A stretch of DNA of 64,000 bases from Nocardioides mesophilus (GCF_014395785.1 NZ_CP060713.1:1950501-2014500); one strand, 5' to 3'. Positions 1-9,228 are shown, counted from the first letter of the stretch. The notes: generated by a model from the letters alone, not told the origin. Numbers and translations: made by a program.

Positions 1-107
1 CGCTCGAGCACGGTGTCGGTGGCGCGCCACACCTCGCCCATGCCGCCGGTGGCGATCCGGTCCTCGAGCCGGTAGCGGGGCGCTGTCGCGGACCCGTTGC
101 CGGTCAC
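1..107 (-). CDS. pknA: Ser/Thr protein kinase PknA, N-terminal fragment (cut by window edge)
   Basis: Only the first 35 codons are present; the gene runs off the left edge. Translation from a GTG at 107 gives a short Ser/Ala-rich start, then the kinase N-lobe: an RYRLEDRIA strand followed by the glycine-rich ATP loop TGGMGEVW (residues 20-27). Its GTG overlaps the TGA of the pbpA gene by 4 bp (GTGA), so it is translationally coupled to it. In Actinobacteria the gene after pbpA in this conserved locus is pknA, a membrane Hanks-type kinase controlling cell shape and division, with pknB next. The name rests on position plus the ATP loop; the catalytic core is not visible. Confidence 0.8.
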   Translation of the reverse strand, partial: MTGNGSATAPRYRLEDRIATGGMGEVWRATDTVLE

Positions 108-1572
108 TTGTTGATCACCGCCTCCATCACGCTCTTGGCGATCGGGGCGGCGAGGCCGCTGCCGGAGATCGCGTCGCGCGCGACCCCGGCGTCCTCGACG
201 AGCACCGCCACGGCGACCTTCGGGTCGTCCGCGGGCGCGAACGAGACGAACCAGGCGTACGGCGGCCGGTCCTCGGCGCTCTGGGCGGTGCCGGTCTTGC
301 CGGCCACCTTGATGCCCGGGATCTGCGCCGGCGTACCGGTGCCCTGGTCGACCACCTCGACCATCATCTGGGTGAGGTCCCGCGCGACCGACGGGGTGGT
401 CGCCTCGCGGTAGGGCTCGGGTCGGTCTTGTCCAGCACGCTCAGGTCCGGTGCCCGCACCTCGTCGACCAGGTAGGGCCGCATCAGGGTGCCGCCGTTGG
501 CGATGCCGGCCACCACCATCGCCATCTGCAGCGGCGTGGCGGCAACTTCGTACTGGCCGATCGCCGAGTACGCCAGCAGCGGCGGGGAGACCGGGGACGG
601 CGGGAACCGGCTGGGCGCCTGGCCGTTGAGGTCCTCGAGGTAGGTGTCGCCGAAGCCGAACGCCTGGGCCTCCTGGCGCAGGGCGTCCTCGCCGAGCTGC
701 AGCCCGATGTAGCCGAAGCTGACGTTGCAGGAGACCATCAGCGCCTGGGTGAGGGTGATCCGGCTGCCGCCGCAGTCGCTGCCGTTCTCGTTGCCCAGCG
801 GGTTGTCGGTCTGCGGCAGGTCCAGGACGGTGCCGGCCTTTACCATCGAGTCGGGTTGGTACTGCCCGGACTCGAGCGCGGCCGCGGCGGTGACGAGCTT
901 GAAGGTCGAGCCGGGCGGGTAGGTCGCCTGGGTCGCCCGGTTCAGCATGGGGTCCCGCGGGTCGGCCTGGAGCCGCTTCCACGCCTTGTCCACCGCGCTG
1001 AAGTCGTGGGAGGCGAGCACGCCGGGGTCGTAGGACGGCGTCGAGGCCATCGCCAGCACCTTGCCGCTGGACGGCTCGAGCGCGACCACGGCGCCGACCG
1101 TGTTCTGGCCGAGCGCCTTGAGGCCGGCCCAGGCGGCGTCCTGGGCGGCCGGCAGCACGGTCAGCGACACCGAGCCGCCCTTGGGCTGGCTGTTGCCGAT
1201 CATGTCCACGACCCGGTCCACGAACAGCCTGGGGTCGCTGCCCGAGAGGATCTCGTTCTGGGTCAGCTCGATGGCGTCGCGGCCGTAGAGGTAGGAGTAG
1301 TAGCCGGTCAGGTGGGCGTACTTCACCGGCTCGGGATAGACCCGCTGGTACTTGTACTGGTCCTTGGACGGCACGCTCTCGGCGACCGCCTTGCCGCTGC
1401 CGGCGATGATCGCCCCGCGCTTGCGGGAGAACTCGGCGTCGCGGACCCGCTTGTTGGTGCTCATCGAGTTGAGGTCACCGGCCTCGACGTACTGCAGGTA
1501 GGTGATGTTCACCAGCAGCGCCACGAACAGCAGCATGCAGAAGATCGCCATCGTGCGGATCGGCTTGTTCAT
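104..1572 (-). pseudogene. pbpA: Class B penicillin-binding protein PbpA, broken by one missing base
   Basis: Peptidoglycan transpeptidase (about 489 aa if repaired) that cross-links septal or lateral wall. An N-terminal signal anchor (residues about 8-28, FCMLLFVALLVNITYL) is followed by the dimerisation domain and the transpeptidase domain with SxxK (PGSTFK), SxN (SCN) and KTGT (GKTGTAQ). The reading frame is lost near 415-421: the N-terminal part ends ...VLDKTDPSP in one frame and the rest (YREATTPSVARDL... to the stop at 104) lies in another. Adding one base in the CCCGAGCC stretch would restore DPEPYREA. Since pbpA is normally retained in this operon and other genes here carry the same lesion type, an indel error is more likely than real loss. 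Its ATG overlaps the rodA stop (ATGA). Confidence 0.85.
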
Positions 1573-2960
1573 CCCATCCTCACCACCGCGGTGGCGTCGT
1601 TCTCGTCAGGGCCGGCCTCGGCCTCGGAGAGGTCGGGCAGCGGCCGCCGGGCCTGGTCGGAGATCCGCAGCAGCAGCCCGATGATCGCCCAGTTCGCCAC
1701 CAGCGACGAGCCGCCGTAGGACAGGAACGGGGTGGTCAGGCCGGTGAGCGGGATCAGCTTGGTGACCCCGCCGATCACCACGAACACCTGGATCGCGAAG
1801 ACGACGCCGAGGCCGGTCGCGAGCAGCTTGCCGAAGGCGTCCCGGCAGACCAGCGCGGTGCGCAGCGCCCGCTCCACGATCAGTCCGTACAGCACGATGA
1901 TCGCCATCGTCCCGGTCAGGCCGAGCTCCTCGCCGATCGCGGCGAAGATGAAGTCCGACTCGGGGATCGGGATCAGCGTCGGGCTGCCCTGGCCGAGGCC
2001 GCGGCCCACCAGTCCGCCCCAGGCCATCCCGAACATGCCCTGCACGATCTGGTAGCTGTTGGCGTCGGCCGGGAACGGGTGCAGCCACGCGTCGACCCGG
2101 GACTGCACGTGGTGGAACATCAAGAAGCCGAGGTAGGCCCCGGCGAGGAACATCGCGGTCCCGACGAACAGCCAGCCGGGGCGCTCTGTGGCGACGTACA
2201 GCATCACCAGGAAGACGCCGAAGAACAGCAGCGACGAGCCGAGGTCGTGCTGGAAGACCAGCACCCCGAGGCTGATCAGCCACATGATCAGGATCGGGCC
2301 CAGGTCGCGGGCGCGCGGCAGGTCGATGCCCAGGAACCGCCGCCCGGCCAGTGCGAGCGCGTCGCGGTGCAGCACCAGGTAGCCGGCGAAGAAGACCACC
2401 AGGCAGACCTTGGCGACCTCGCCGGGCTGGAAGCTGAACGGTCCGACGGCGATCCAGATCCGGGCGCCGCGGATCTCGGTGCCGAGCACCGGCAGCAGCG
2501 GCATCACCAGCAGCACCACCGCCGCGAACCCGAACGTGTAGGTGAAGGCCTGGAGCCGGCGGTGGTCGCGCAGCACCAGCAGCACCGCGGCGAACAGCAC
2601 CACGCCCAGCGTCATCCAGACCATCTGGGTCCGGGCCAGGCTGTTGCCGGTGGCCAGGTCCAGGCGGTGGATGACCGCGAGCCCGAGGCCGTTGAGGGCG
2701 GCCACGATGGGCAGCATCACCGGGTCGGCGTACGGCGCCGCGATCCGGACCACCACGTGGGCGCCGAGGCACAGCGCGGCCAGCCAGCCGCCGTAGCCGA
2801 CGATGTCGACCGGCACGTGCCCCTCCACGCCGAGGCCGACCGCGGCGTAGCCGCCGACCCCGACCAGCAGGCTCAGCAGCAGCAAGAACAGCTCGGCGCC
2901 GCGCCGGCGGCGGTGCGTGAAGCCGAACGGGAGCGCGTTGAGCGGGTTGAGGCTGCTCAT
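1569..2960 (-). CDS. rodA: RodA/FtsW-family SEDS peptidoglycan glycosyltransferase
   Basis: 463-aa polytopic membrane protein of the SEDS family, which polymerises lipid II into glycan strands together with a class B PBP, here the adjacent pbpA. About ten to twelve hydrophobic segments are evident. SEDS hallmarks include FQPGEVAK (the conserved FQPSE-like stretch), HDLGSSLL, the loop ending IPESDFIFAAIGEELG and the C-terminal TTPFLSYGGSSL. The ATG at 2960 is chosen because it overlaps the pstP stop as ATGA; an open frame continues further upstream but there it only reads pstP in another frame. The C-terminus is short and acidic. In this locus the name rodA is usual, but ftsW-type annotation is equally common. 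Confidence 0.93.
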   Translation of the reverse strand: MSSLNPLNALPFGFTHRRRRGAELFLLLLSLLVGVGGYAAVGLGVEGHVPVDIVGYGGWLAALCLGAHVVVRIAAPYADPVMLPIVAALNGLGLAVIHRLDLATGNSLARTQMVWMTLGVVLFAAVLLVLRDHRRLQAFTYTFGFAAVVLLVMPLLPVLGTEIRGARIWIAVGPFSFQPGEVAKVCLVVFFAGYLVLHRDALALAGRRFLGIDLPRARDLGPILIMWLISLGVLVFQHDLGSSLLFFGVFLVMLYVATERPGWLFVGTAMFLAGAYLGFLMFHHVQSRVDAWLHPFPADANSYQIVQGMFGMAWGGLVGRGLGQGSPTLIPIPESDFIFAAIGEELGLTGTMAIIVLYGLIVERALRTALVCRDAFGKLLATGLGVVFAIQVFVVIGGVTKLIPLTGLTTPFLSYGGSSLVANWAIIGLLLRISDQARRPLPDLSEAEAGPDENDATAVVRMG

Positions 2961-4465
2961 GGCGACGCCGCCTCGCTCGGCGCGCCGGACGCGCTGGGCT
3001 CGATGCAGTCCGGCGGCGCCAGCGTCGGGCTCGGGCTCGCGGTCGGGCTGGGGCTGGCCGGGGCGGAGGACTGCTTGCCCGGCTTCGGGCTCGTCGACGC
3101 CGCCGGCGCGGTCGTGGCGGAGGGTTTCGGCGAGGCCTTCTTTGTCGACTTCGCCGAGGCGGTCGTCGACGGCGAGGCGGACGGAGCGGGCTCCGGGGTC
3201 GGGCAGACCACGGCCAGGTCGAGCAGGGTGCCGACGATCTCGCGGGCGTCGTCGAGGCCGTCGGCGGCGATGCCGGCGCGCACCTGGTCGGCGCGGTAGG
3301 CCGGCAGCGAGGCCATCGTGACCCGGGTCATCTGGGCCAGCTCGTGGGTGCGCAGGCCCGGCAGGTCCGCCTGAATCCCGCGGTAGATCGCGACCCGCTC
3401 GTCGGCGACGGCGACGTAGTACTGCTGCTGGGACCAGCGGTAGGCGCCGAGCACGGCGGCCACCAGCAGGGCGCCGAGCACGCCGAGGACCACCGCCCGG
3501 CGGAACCACGTGAACCGGCGGGGCGGCCGCGGCGCGTAGCGCAGCGCCTCGGGGTCCACGCCGGCCGCTGCCGCAGCGGGCACCGGCTCCAGCTCCCCGG
3601 TGTCCCCGCCGCGGTGACCGCGGAAGAAGCTCTTGGACGCCGCCCCGGTGCGCCGCGGCTGCTCGGCCGCCGCCCCGACCAGCATCGGTCCGGTCGACGC
3701 GGCCGCGGAGGTCTCGGCGTCGACCGCCGCGCCGGCCTCGACGACGTCGGCCACCACGACGGTGATGTTGTCGGTCGAGCCGGCCTCGAGCGCGGCCCGG
3801 ACCAGCTCCACGACGGCGTAGTCGATGCTGCCGCTGCCGAGGATGTCGGCGAGCCGGTTGCTGTCCAGGACGCCGCAGCAGCCGTCGGAGCACAGCAGCA
3901 GCCGGTCGCCGGCGGCCAGCTCGACGTCGAAGAGGTCCGGCTCGGTCTCGTGCACGCCGTCGACCGCGCGAAGGATCAGGTTGCGGTGCGGGTGGGTGCG
4001 GGCCTCGTCCTCGGTGATCCGGCCCTCGTCGATCAGGCTCTGGACGAACGTGTGGTCCTTGGTCAGCTGGGCGAGCGTGCCCTCGCGCAGCAGGTAGCCG
4101 CGGCTGTCACCGACGTGGCCGACGGTGATCCGGGAGCCGTCGAAGAGCGCCGCGGTGACGGTGGTGCTGGTGCCGTCGAGCTCCGGGTCCTCCTCAACCA
4201 GCTCGGCGAGCCGGTCGTGGGTGCGGTGGATCGCGCCGGCCACCGCCTCGGCCATGTCCTCGGGCGGCGGGCCGTCGAGGCGGCGCAGGATCTGCACCGC
4301 CGTACTGCTGGCGATGTCGCCACGCGCCGCGCCGCCGACCCCGTCGGCGACCACCAGCAGGTGCTCACTGGCGAAACCGGAGTCCTGGTTGTCCTTGCGC
4401 ACGCGGCCGACGTCGGACAGCGCTGCGTAGCGCAGTCCGAGCCGGGGCGACGGAGTCGGGTCCAT
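2957..4465 (-). CDS. pstP: PP2C-type Ser/Thr protein phosphatase PstP
   Basis: 502-aa membrane phosphatase that dephosphorylates PknA/PknB and their substrates. The cytosolic PP2C domain (residues about 8-240) shows the metal-binding motifs RKDNQD (23-28) and VADGVGG (39-45), then TSTTVTAAL, GHVGDSRGYL, CSDGCCGVL and GSTDNITVVV. A linker leads to one transmembrane helix near residue 310-330 (AVVLGVLGALLVAAVLGAY). The extracellular part has about 100 residues and ends in a Ser/Pro/Thr/Lys-rich tail, probably wall-spanning. The order fhaB-pstP-rodA-pbpA matches the conserved actinobacterial locus. The gap from fhaB is 12 bp, so co-transcription is expected. Confidence 0.96.
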   Translation of the reverse strand: MDPTPSPRLGLRYAALSDVGRVRKDNQDSGFASEHLLVVADGVGGAARGDIASSTAVQILRRLDGPPPEDMAEAVAGAIHRTHDRLAELVEEDPELDGTSTTVTAALFDGSRITVGHVGDSRGYLLREGTLAQLTKDHTFVQSLIDEGRITEDEARTHPHRNLILRAVDGVHETEPDLFDVELAAGDRLLLCSDGCCGVLDSNRLADILGSGSIDYAVVELVRAALEAGSTDNITVVVADVVEAGAAVDAETSAAASTGPMLVGAAAEQPRRTGAASKSFFRGHRGGDTGELEPVPAAAAAGVDPEALRYAPRPPRRFTWFRRAVVLGVLGALLVAAVLGAYRWSQQQYYVAVADERVAIYRGIQADLPGLRTHELAQMTRVTMASLPAYRADQVRAGIAADGLDDAREIVGTLLDLAVVCPTPEPAPSASPSTTASAKSTKKASPKPSATTAPAASTSPKPGKQSSAPASPSPTASPSPTLAPPDCIEPSASGAPSEAASP

Positions 4466-4477
4466 GCCGGGGCAGCC

Positions 4478-4962
4478 CTATTTCCTCAGCTCGAGGGTGG
4501 TCTTGCCGATCCGGATCTTGGTGCCGAGGGTGAGGGTGGTCGGCTGGGTGAGCCGCGTGGAGCCGATGTAGGTGCCGTTGGTGGAGCCGAGGTCCTCCAC
4601 GAACCACTGGTCCTCGGAGCTGGCGATGCGCGCGTGCCGGGTGGAGACGTAGTCGTCGTCGAGCCGGATCGCGGCGTCCGAGCCGCGCCCGATGAGCAAC
4701 GGGGCCAGGTCGAGGGAGATGTTCTCCCCGGCGTTGGCCCCCTCGGTGATCGCGACGTGCGTGGGCGCGCCGCGTGGTCGCTTGGCCGGTTTGCCGCGGG
4801 CCTGCTTGCGCGAGCGCTTCTCGTCGCGGCGGTCCGCCCGGGGGCGGCGTCCACGCGGGCGCCGAACATGTCGGAGCGCACCACGGACACGGCGGAGAGA
4901 ACGAAGATCCACAGGATCGCGAGGTAGGCGAAGCGGATCAGCATCAGGGTCAGCTCAGACAC
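4478..4962 (-). pseudogene. fhaB: FHA-domain protein FhaB (FipA), broken by one missing base
   Basis: Small membrane-anchored phosphothreonine-binding protein of the division signalling locus. The first frame (GTG at 4962) encodes an N-terminal transmembrane helix (LIRFAYLAILWIFVLSAVSV) up to MFGARVDA. The second frame encodes a basic linker (DEKRSRKQARGK) and a complete FHA domain with GRGSDAAIRLDD, VSTRHARI and the DLGSTNGTYI signature, ending at 4478. The switch falls at a run of five G (plus strand 4840-4844). One more base in that run would give an uninterrupted protein of about 161 aa. The start overlaps the end of fhaA by 8 bp. This gene is normally intact in relatives, so I infer an indel error. 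Confidence 0.85.
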
Positions 4963-5710
4963 CCCAGCCGCCTTCCTGGGCAGGCCCCGGGGGCTCGGAG
5001 GGCACGAAGCGGATGGTCATGGTGGTGTTGCCGATCTTGACCGTGGCGCCGTCCTCCAGGGTGGCCTGGGCGACCTTGTGGCCGTTGACCAGCATCCCGT
5101 TGGTGGAGCCCAGGTCGACCGCGCTGACCTGCGGCGTCGAGGTCTCGGCGGGGTAGATCCGGATCTCGGCGTGCCGGCGGGAGACCCCCGGGTCGTTGAT
5201 CCGCAGGTCGGCGTCGGTGCCGCGGCCGATCACGATCCCGGGCGGGTCGAGGGGATGACGCATCCCGTTGACCTCGAGGAGCACCCGGGCCCGACGTACG
5301 GCGGTGTCGGAGACCGCGCCCTCGGAGGCCGGGGTGACCTTGGCCAGCGCCGCGCTGCGGACCCGGAACCGCCCGGTGGACAGGTCCGGCTTCTCGTCGA
5401 AGCTGATCGTCACCGGGCCGGTGAAGACGTAGGACTGGTCGTGGGCATGCTCGCGCAGCATCTCCACGAGCTCGTCGGCCAGCGTGGAGGAGTAGGGGGA
5501 GAGCCGCTCGTGGTCGGCGGGGGAGAGCTCGACGTGGAACTGGTTCGGCACCAGGCGGCGGTCCCGGGAGAGGATCTGCGCGGAGTTGTCGACCTCGCGC
5601 TGCAGCGCGGCGGCCACCTCGACGGGCTGCACGGCGCTGCGGAAGGCGCGCGCGAAGGTGCCGGCGACGAGTTCCTCGAGCCTGCTCTCGAACCGCTGCA
5701 ACATGCCCAT
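4955..5710 (-). CDS. fhaA: FhaA, DUF3662 plus FHA domain protein
   Basis: 251-aa cytosolic protein with the N-terminal DUF3662/FhaA domain (residues about 1-125, starting GMLQRFESRLEELV) and a C-terminal FHA phosphothreonine-binding domain with GRGTDADLRIND, GVSRRHAEI and DLGSTNGMLVNG. In mycobacteria FhaA binds phosphorylated MviN/MurJ pseudokinase and restrains peptidoglycan synthesis; that role is taken from the family. The ATG at 5710 is preferred over upstream in-frame codons because a strong Shine-Dalgarno (AAGGAGGTG, plus strand 5723-5731) lies 12 nt before it and because homologues begin at this motif. It is the first gene of the minus-strand operon. Confidence 0.95.
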   Translation of the reverse strand: MGMLQRFESRLEELVAGTFARAFRSAVQPVEVAAALQREVDNSAQILSRDRRLVPNQFHVELSPADHERLSPYSSTLADELVEMLREHAHDQSYVFTGPVTISFDEKPDLSTGRFRVRSAALAKVTPASEGAVSDTAVRRARVLLEVNGMRHPLDPPGIVIGRGTDADLRINDPGVSRRHAEIRIYPAETSTPQVSAVDLGSTNGMLVNGHKVAQATLEDGATVKIGNTTMTIRFVPSEPPGPAQEGGWGV

Positions 5711-5830
5711 GTGCTGGTCTGACACCTCCTTCCTCGCTCGCGGACCGGCCGGCGTCACCCGCACCTGAGCACGGCCCTGCACACCGGGGTGCAGGCACGG
5801 ACACCGAGGGTCCTTCCCCGGGTTCCCTTG

Positions 5831-5836
5831 ATCGTA
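5831..5836 (-). promoter_or_regulatory. Possible -10 box for the fhaA operon
   Basis: On the minus strand TACGAT matches the actinobacterial TANNNT pattern about 115 nt before the fhaA start codon. No convincing -35 sits 16-18 nt upstream (GAGGAT), so this is a weak call. The remaining part of 5711-5900 shows no gene. Confidence 0.3.
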
Positions 5837-5900
5837 ACGGTCAGCAACGCCCGATCCTCCCCGGCGTCGCGCCGGGCCACGTCGCCGACGCCGGGTCGTT

Positions 5901-5930
5901 TTGGCCGCCTCGCGCCGGGTGGGCTACCCT
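5901..5930 (+). promoter_or_regulatory. Promoter of tRNA-Leu
   Basis: TTGGCC (5901-5906) and TACCCT (5925-5930) are separated by 18 nt and lie 13 nt before the mature 5' end of the tRNA. This is a reasonable sigma-70-type promoter in a GC-rich genome. Predicted from spacing and hexamers only. Confidence 0.5.
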
Positions 5931-5943
5931 GAGCACGCTTCAC

Positions 5944-6029
5944 GCGCGAGTGGCGGAATAGGCAGACGCGCACGGTTCAGGTCCGTGTGCCCGAAAGGGC
6001 GTGGGGGTTCAACTCCCCCTCGCGCACCA
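5944..6029 (+). tRNA. tRNA-Leu (anticodon CAG), CCA encoded
   Basis: A class II tRNA with long variable arm. The acceptor GCGCGAG (5944-5950) pairs with CTCGCGC (6019-6025); the discriminator base is A6026 and CCA (6027-6029) is genomically encoded. The anticodon stem CACGG/CCGTG encloses the loop TTCAGGT with anticodon CAG at 5978-5980, reading CUG, the dominant leucine codon here. The T-arm GGGGG-TTCAACT-CCCCC is intact. A terminator follows at once, so it is a monocistronic tRNA gene. Confidence 0.97.
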
Positions 6030-6030
6030 C

Positions 6031-6067
6031 GACAACAGCCCCAGGTCTTCTGATCTGGGGCTTTGTC
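6031..6067 (+). terminator. Terminator after tRNA-Leu
   Basis: The inverted repeat AGCCCCAG / CTGGGGCT, extended by GACAA / TTGTC with one bulged base, encloses a loop of about 10 nt (gtcttctgat). It lies 2 nt after the CCA end. It is GC-rich with an embedded TTTG rather than a long U-tract. Confidence 0.75.
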
Positions 6068-6115
6068 GTCCCCGCAGGCGTGCGCGCTGAGCGCAAGTTG
6101 CGCCATGGTGGTCCC

Positions 6116-7321
6116 ATGCGTGCGCTGAGGGCGCCGATCGCGTTCGACGGTGAGCGGTTCTTGCCGGGTGGTGCCACCGTCATCGTGGAGGGCGCTGTCA
6201 TCACGGGCGTTGAGCCGGCGGCGTACGGACTTCCCGATGACTGTCCGGTGACGGTGTTCGCGGGCACCATGCTCCCGGGGTTGTTCGACACGCACGTGCA
6301 TCTGGTCTCGGACTCGTCGGTGGGAAGCCTCGAGCGCGCCGGGTCGCTGGATGCCGAGGCGGTCGATGACACCATCGTGCGGTCGCTGAGGCGGCAAGCG
6401 GCGTCCGGGGTGACGACCGTGCGGGATCTCGGTGACGTCGGCTATCGCACGCTGGGGTTTCGTGACCCACCACGCCCAGGTCTTCCGCGCATCCGGGCGG
6501 CCGGGCCACCTTTGACCGTTCCCGACGGCCACTGCCACTACCTGGGTGGGGTCGTGCGGGGTCCGGACGCGATCCGTGCCGCGGTCCGCGACCACGAGCA
6601 GCACGGCGTGGATCTGGTCAAGGTGATGGCCAGCGGCGGAATGACCACGGTCGGCACCGACCCCTTCGGCGTGCAGTTCGATGCGGCTGAGCTTCGGAAA
6701 CTGGTCTACGCGGCACACGGGGTCGGGCTGCCAGTCCTGGCCCACGCCCATTCACTTGCCGGGATGCGGCACGCACTGGCTGCCGGGGTGGACGGGATCG
6801 AGCACTTCACCGGCCTCACCGAGACCGGCATCCGGGTGCCGGACGATCTCCTCGATGGCGTCGCAGAGGCCGGGGTCGCGGTGGACCCGACCCTCGGCTT
6901 CGACCGCGGGCTGCTGGCCTCGATGCCGGCGCCGCCGCAGGCGTTGGCGGCGTCACTGAAACGTGTCGGCCTCGACCTCGAGACTGCCCAGGCCGCACGA
7001 CTCGGTGTGCTGCGACGGGCCCGAGCCCGCGGCATCCGGCTGGTCACCGGGGTCGACGCAGGGGCCGCGCCGGCAAAGCCGCACGGCATCGTCGGCCTCG
7101 CCCTGGCTGCTCTGACCGAGGGCGGCTTCTCGATCGCCGACGCGGTCACCAGCGCCACGGCAGCCGCCGCCCGGGCCTGCGACCTCGCGGGGGTGACGGG
7201 CCGTCTCGCGCCAGGCCTCGACGCCGACATCCTGCTCGTCGACGGCAACCTGGAAGCTGACGTCACCGCGCTCCAAAGACCGGTCCAGGTGCTGATTCGC
7301 GGCAACCCGGTCACCCCCTGA
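6116..7321 (+). CDS. Amidohydrolase-family metal-dependent hydrolase (imidazolonepropionase/prolidase-like)
   Basis: 401-aa cytosolic enzyme of the amidohydrolase superfamily. After a short N-terminal beta-sandwich comes the metal-binding DTHVH, then the likely carboxylated lysine in VKVMASGG, the histidines of HAHS and IEHFTG, and the catalytic aspartate in VTGVDAGAA. The C-terminus returns to the sandwich domain (GRLAPGLDADILLVDGN). This layout fits the group annotated as imidazolonepropionase-like or Xaa-Pro dipeptidase-like hydrolases; the substrate cannot be read from the sequence. ATG at 6116 is used because residues from there match the family start; CATGGT 6 nt upstream is compatible with leaderless initiation. 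It stands alone after the tRNA terminator. Confidence 0.85.
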   Translation: MRALRAPIAFDGERFLPGGATVIVEGAVITGVEPAAYGLPDDCPVTVFAGTMLPGLFDTHVHLVSDSSVGSLERAGSLDAEAVDDTIVRSLRRQAASGVTTVRDLGDVGYRTLGFRDPPRPGLPRIRAAGPPLTVPDGHCHYLGGVVRGPDAIRAAVRDHEQHGVDLVKVMASGGMTTVGTDPFGVQFDAAELRKLVYAAHGVGLPVLAHAHSLAGMRHALAAGVDGIEHFTGLTETGIRVPDDLLDGVAEAGVAVDPTLGFDRGLLASMPAPPQALAASLKRVGLDLETAQAARLGVLRRARARGIRLVTGVDAGAAPAKPHGIVGLALAALTEGGFSIADAVTSATAAAARACDLAGVTGRLAPGLDADILLVDGNLEADVTALQRPVQVLIRGNPVTP

Positions 7322-7338
7322 GCCTGACCAGAGCCGCC

Positions 7339-7365
7339 GCACCGGGTCTCCCTGGGTACCGGTGC
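7339..7365. terminator. Inverted repeat between convergent genes, possible bidirectional terminator
   Basis: GCACCGG (7339-7345) and CCGGTGC (7359-7365) form a 7-bp stem with a 13-nt loop, between the convergent amidohydrolase and permease genes. There is no T-tract on either strand, so termination efficiency is uncertain. Confidence 0.4.
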
Positions 7366-7389
7366 ACCGGAGGCTCGTCGAGGACCGGC

Positions 7390-9228
7390 TCAGGCCGGGA
7401 CGACGACGTGCTGCACGGGGACCTCGAGGCGGCGCCGGGCCTCGTCGACCAGGCCGTGGTGCACGCGGGTGGACGTGTCGTCGGGCTGGGTGGAGATGAC
7501 GACGTGGTCGGGCCGGAACTCCGCGACCGCCCGCTCCAGGGCGACCAACGGCCGGTAGTCGCCCAGCGCCCCGTCGACGGTGAGGCCGTCCGCCCGCAGC
7601 GTCTCGAGGGTGGAGTCCAGGCGCTCCTGCGCGGCCTGGGCCGTCGCCTCCCACACGAACGCGGCCCCCTCGCGGTGAGCCTGGCCGGTGTCGATCGGGT
7701 TCGCCGGGACCACGACGTGGTACTCCGCCGCGTCGCTGCCCTCGATCCGGTGCAGCGCGTCGTGGAGCTCGGAGGCGGTCAGCGTCCGGTTGGCCAGCAC
7801 CAGCACCCGCCGCGCCGGCTCGCCCGCGACGAGCTCCTCGACCGCGACGGATCCACCACGCCACCGGGTGACGCCGTACAGCACCAGCACCACGCCCCAC
7901 GACAGCAGGCTCAGCAGCAGCTGGGAACGGGTGTCAGAGTTCCAGGCCATCTGCCCCAGGACGGCCAGGATCCCGGCCACGGCCACGAGCGTCAGCACCG
8001 GGTAGGCCCACATCTTGACGGTGAGCCGCTCGTCGGGGGTACGCCGGCGCAGCACCAGCTGGGAGAGCGCGATGAGCAGGTAGACGAACAGGATCACCGC
8101 GCCGGAGGAGTTGAGCAGGAACAGGAACACCGTGTCCGGCGAGACGTAGGCGGCGATCACGCTGAGGAAACCCACGACCGTCGAGAACAGGATCGCCCAC
8201 ACCGGGACGCCGCGCCGGTTCACGGTGATCAGCCGCATCGGCGCCTCCCGGCGGGCCGCCAGCACGAAGAGCATCCGCGAGGCGGTGTAGAGGCCGGAGT
8301 TCAGGCAGGAGAGGACCGCGGTCAGCACGACCGCGTTCATGATCTGGTCGGCGTACGGGATGCCCATCTCGGAGAACGCGGCGACGTACGGCGAGGCTCC
8401 GAGCTCGGTGTCGTTCCACGGCACGATGCAGGCGAGCAGGAAGATCGAGCCGACGAAGAAGAGCGCGACGCGGAGGATCACCGACTGGGTGGCCTTGGCG
8501 ATCGCCTTCTCGGGGTCGTGCGACTCGGCCGCGGCGATGGTCGCGATCTCGGCACCCACCATCGAGAACACCACGACGACGATGCTCGAGAAGATCGCGC
8601 CGACCCCGTTCGGCAGGAAGCCGCCCTGGTCGGTCAGGTTCGAGAAGTCGGTTCCCTGCCCGGGCCACAGGCCGAGGACGTACGCCGTGCCGAGCACCAG
8701 GAAGACGATGATCGCGGCCACCTTGATGCCGGCGAACCAGTACTCGAACTCGCCGTAGGAGCCGACCGAGAAGAGGTTGGTGCCCGTCATCAGGACCATC
8801 AGGACCAGCGACAGGATCCACAGCGGGGCGTCGAACCAGAAGGTGAGGATCTTCGCGCCGGCGACGGCCTCGAAGCCGACGACGATCACCCAGAAGTACC
8901 AGTAGAGCCAGGCGACCGAGAAGCCGGCCCAGCGCCCCAGCGCCATCCGGGAGTAGTCCGCGAACGAACCCGTCGAGGGGTTTGCGGTGGCCATCTCCCC
9001 GAGCATGCGCATGACCAGGATGATCAGCACCCCGGTGATGGCGTAGCTGAGGAAGGCCGCCGGCCCGGTCTCGTTGATGACGACGCCGGAGCCGACGAAC
9101 AGGCCGGCGCCGATGACGCCGCCGATCGCGATCATCGTGAGGTGCCGCTGCCGCAGCCCTCGTTTCAGCGTGCCCGGGCCCGAAGGCCCGTCGCCGCTGT
9201 CCACCTGCGTGCTGCTCTGCTGGGCCAT
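7390..9228 (-). CDS. APC-family amino acid permease with C-terminal USP-like domain
   Basis: 612-aa transporter. Residues about 30-460 form the 12-helix APC core, beginning with the signature MIAIGGVIGAGLFVGSG and including EMATANPSTGSFADYS, close to the GabP/AnsP/CycA group of proton-coupled amino acid symporters. After the last helix a cytosolic tail of about 140 residues (from VEELVAGEPARRVLVLANRT) shows alternating strands and helices and ends HVVVPA, like a universal-stress or GABA permease accessory domain. ATG at 9228 is chosen for its GGAGG Shine-Dalgarno (plus strand 9235-9239) 6 nt upstream. The substrate is not determinable. The gene is monocistronic and divergent from the histidine kinase. 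Confidence 0.92.
   Translation of the reverse strand: MAQQSSTQVDSGDGPSGPGTLKRGLRQRHLTMIAIGGVIGAGLFVGSGVVINETGPAAFLSYAITGVLIILVMRMLGEMATANPSTGSFADYSRMALGRWAGFSVAWLYWYFWVIVVGFEAVAGAKILTFWFDAPLWILSLVLMVLMTGTNLFSVGSYGEFEYWFAGIKVAAIIVFLVLGTAYVLGLWPGQGTDFSNLTDQGGFLPNGVGAIFSSIVVVVFSMVGAEIATIAAAESHDPEKAIAKATQSVILRVALFFVGSIFLLACIVPWNDTELGASPYVAAFSEMGIPYADQIMNAVVLTAVLSCLNSGLYTASRMLFVLAARREAPMRLITVNRRGVPVWAILFSTVVGFLSVIAAYVSPDTVFLFLLNSSGAVILFVYLLIALSQLVLRRRTPDERLTVKMWAYPVLTLVAVAGILAVLGQMAWNSDTRSQLLLSLLSWGVVLVLYGVTRWRGGSVAVEELVAGEPARRVLVLANRTLTASELHDALHRIEGSDAAEYHVVVPANPIDTGQAHREGAAFVWEATAQAAQERLDSTLETLRADGLTVDGALGDYRPLVALERAVAEFRPDHVVISTQPDDTSTRVHHGLVDEARRRLEVPVQHVVVPA

Noticed and set aside
4478-4962. 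Programmed frameshift in fhaB
   Set aside because: No downstream stimulatory structure or slippery heptamer typical of programmed events; the same single-base lesion in four other genes favours sequence error.
5944-7321. tRNA-Leu as an integration site for a genomic island
   Set aside because: No integrase and no second copy of the tRNA 3' end is seen downstream; the following amidohydrolase gene looks native.
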